Positions 63,993 to 64,000 of a stretch of DNA of 64,000 nt are shown here, piece after piece. Position numbers and translations under genes: made by a program. The stretch comes from Misgurnus anguillicaudatus (taxonomy: Eukaryota; Chordata; Actinopteri; Cypriniformes; Cobitidae), in NCBI RefSeq assembly GCF_027580225.2, contig NC_073346.2:13356001-13420000 (forward strand), in the 5' to 3' direction. The notes beneath the pieces are model-generated. The model searched no databases. It saw only the letters and a program-made list of their open reading frames with translations, and was not told the DNA's origin. Each line of letters opens with the position of its first letter. The first letter of the stretch is position 1.

Positions 63993-64000
63993 TTATGCCA

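Overview
The window is nuclear DNA from a ray-finned fish, most likely a cyprinid. Evidence: it is AT-rich, crowded with short DNA transposons of the kinds typical of zebrafish-like genomes (hAT, PIF/Harbinger, Kolobok-like TTAA elements, TA-flanked MITEs) plus tRNA-derived SINE pieces, and it carries a complete beta-catenin gene whose 780-residue product matches the fish form. Only two protein-coding genes can be supported.

Layout. 1-26.4 kb (+ strand) is the 3' end of a gene read as ulk4. Two coding exons (22159-22244 and 26329-26392) end the protein; everything upstream is intron filled with nested transposons and a few high-complexity blocks that look like conserved noncoding DNA. 26.4-27.6 kb holds the convergent 3' ends of ulk4 and ctnnb1. 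27.6-40.06 kb (- strand) is ctnnb1: a noncoding first exon and TATA-containing promoter near 40.06 kb, a 7.4-kb first intron, then 14 coding exons between 32453 and 27604. 40.1-64 kb is a gene-poor flank upstream of ctnnb1 with transposons, microsatellites, a GATA array and several candidate regulatory blocks. The tail-to-tail ULK4/CTNNB1 order and a gene-poor CTNNB1 upstream flank are also what is known in mammals.

The most notable gene-level result is that ctnnb1 has 14 coding exons with conserved lengths and no frameshift or stop, yet two invariant splice dinucleotides are wrong by one transition each: intron 3 begins AT instead of GT, and intron 5 ends GG instead of AG. Either these are rare functional noncanonical introns, sequence errors, or a lesion in one copy.

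The transposon part is rich in layered insertions. A Harbinger Myb/SANT-like gene is cut in two by a hAT element with a perfect 8-bp target duplication. A TTAA-flanked Kolobok-like element carries a broken THAP zinc-finger reading frame and an inner palindrome. A 1.6-kb palindromic TTAA element is interrupted by a second TTAA element. A short hAT-type transposase N-terminus contains a perfect PCNA-binding (PIP-box) motif.
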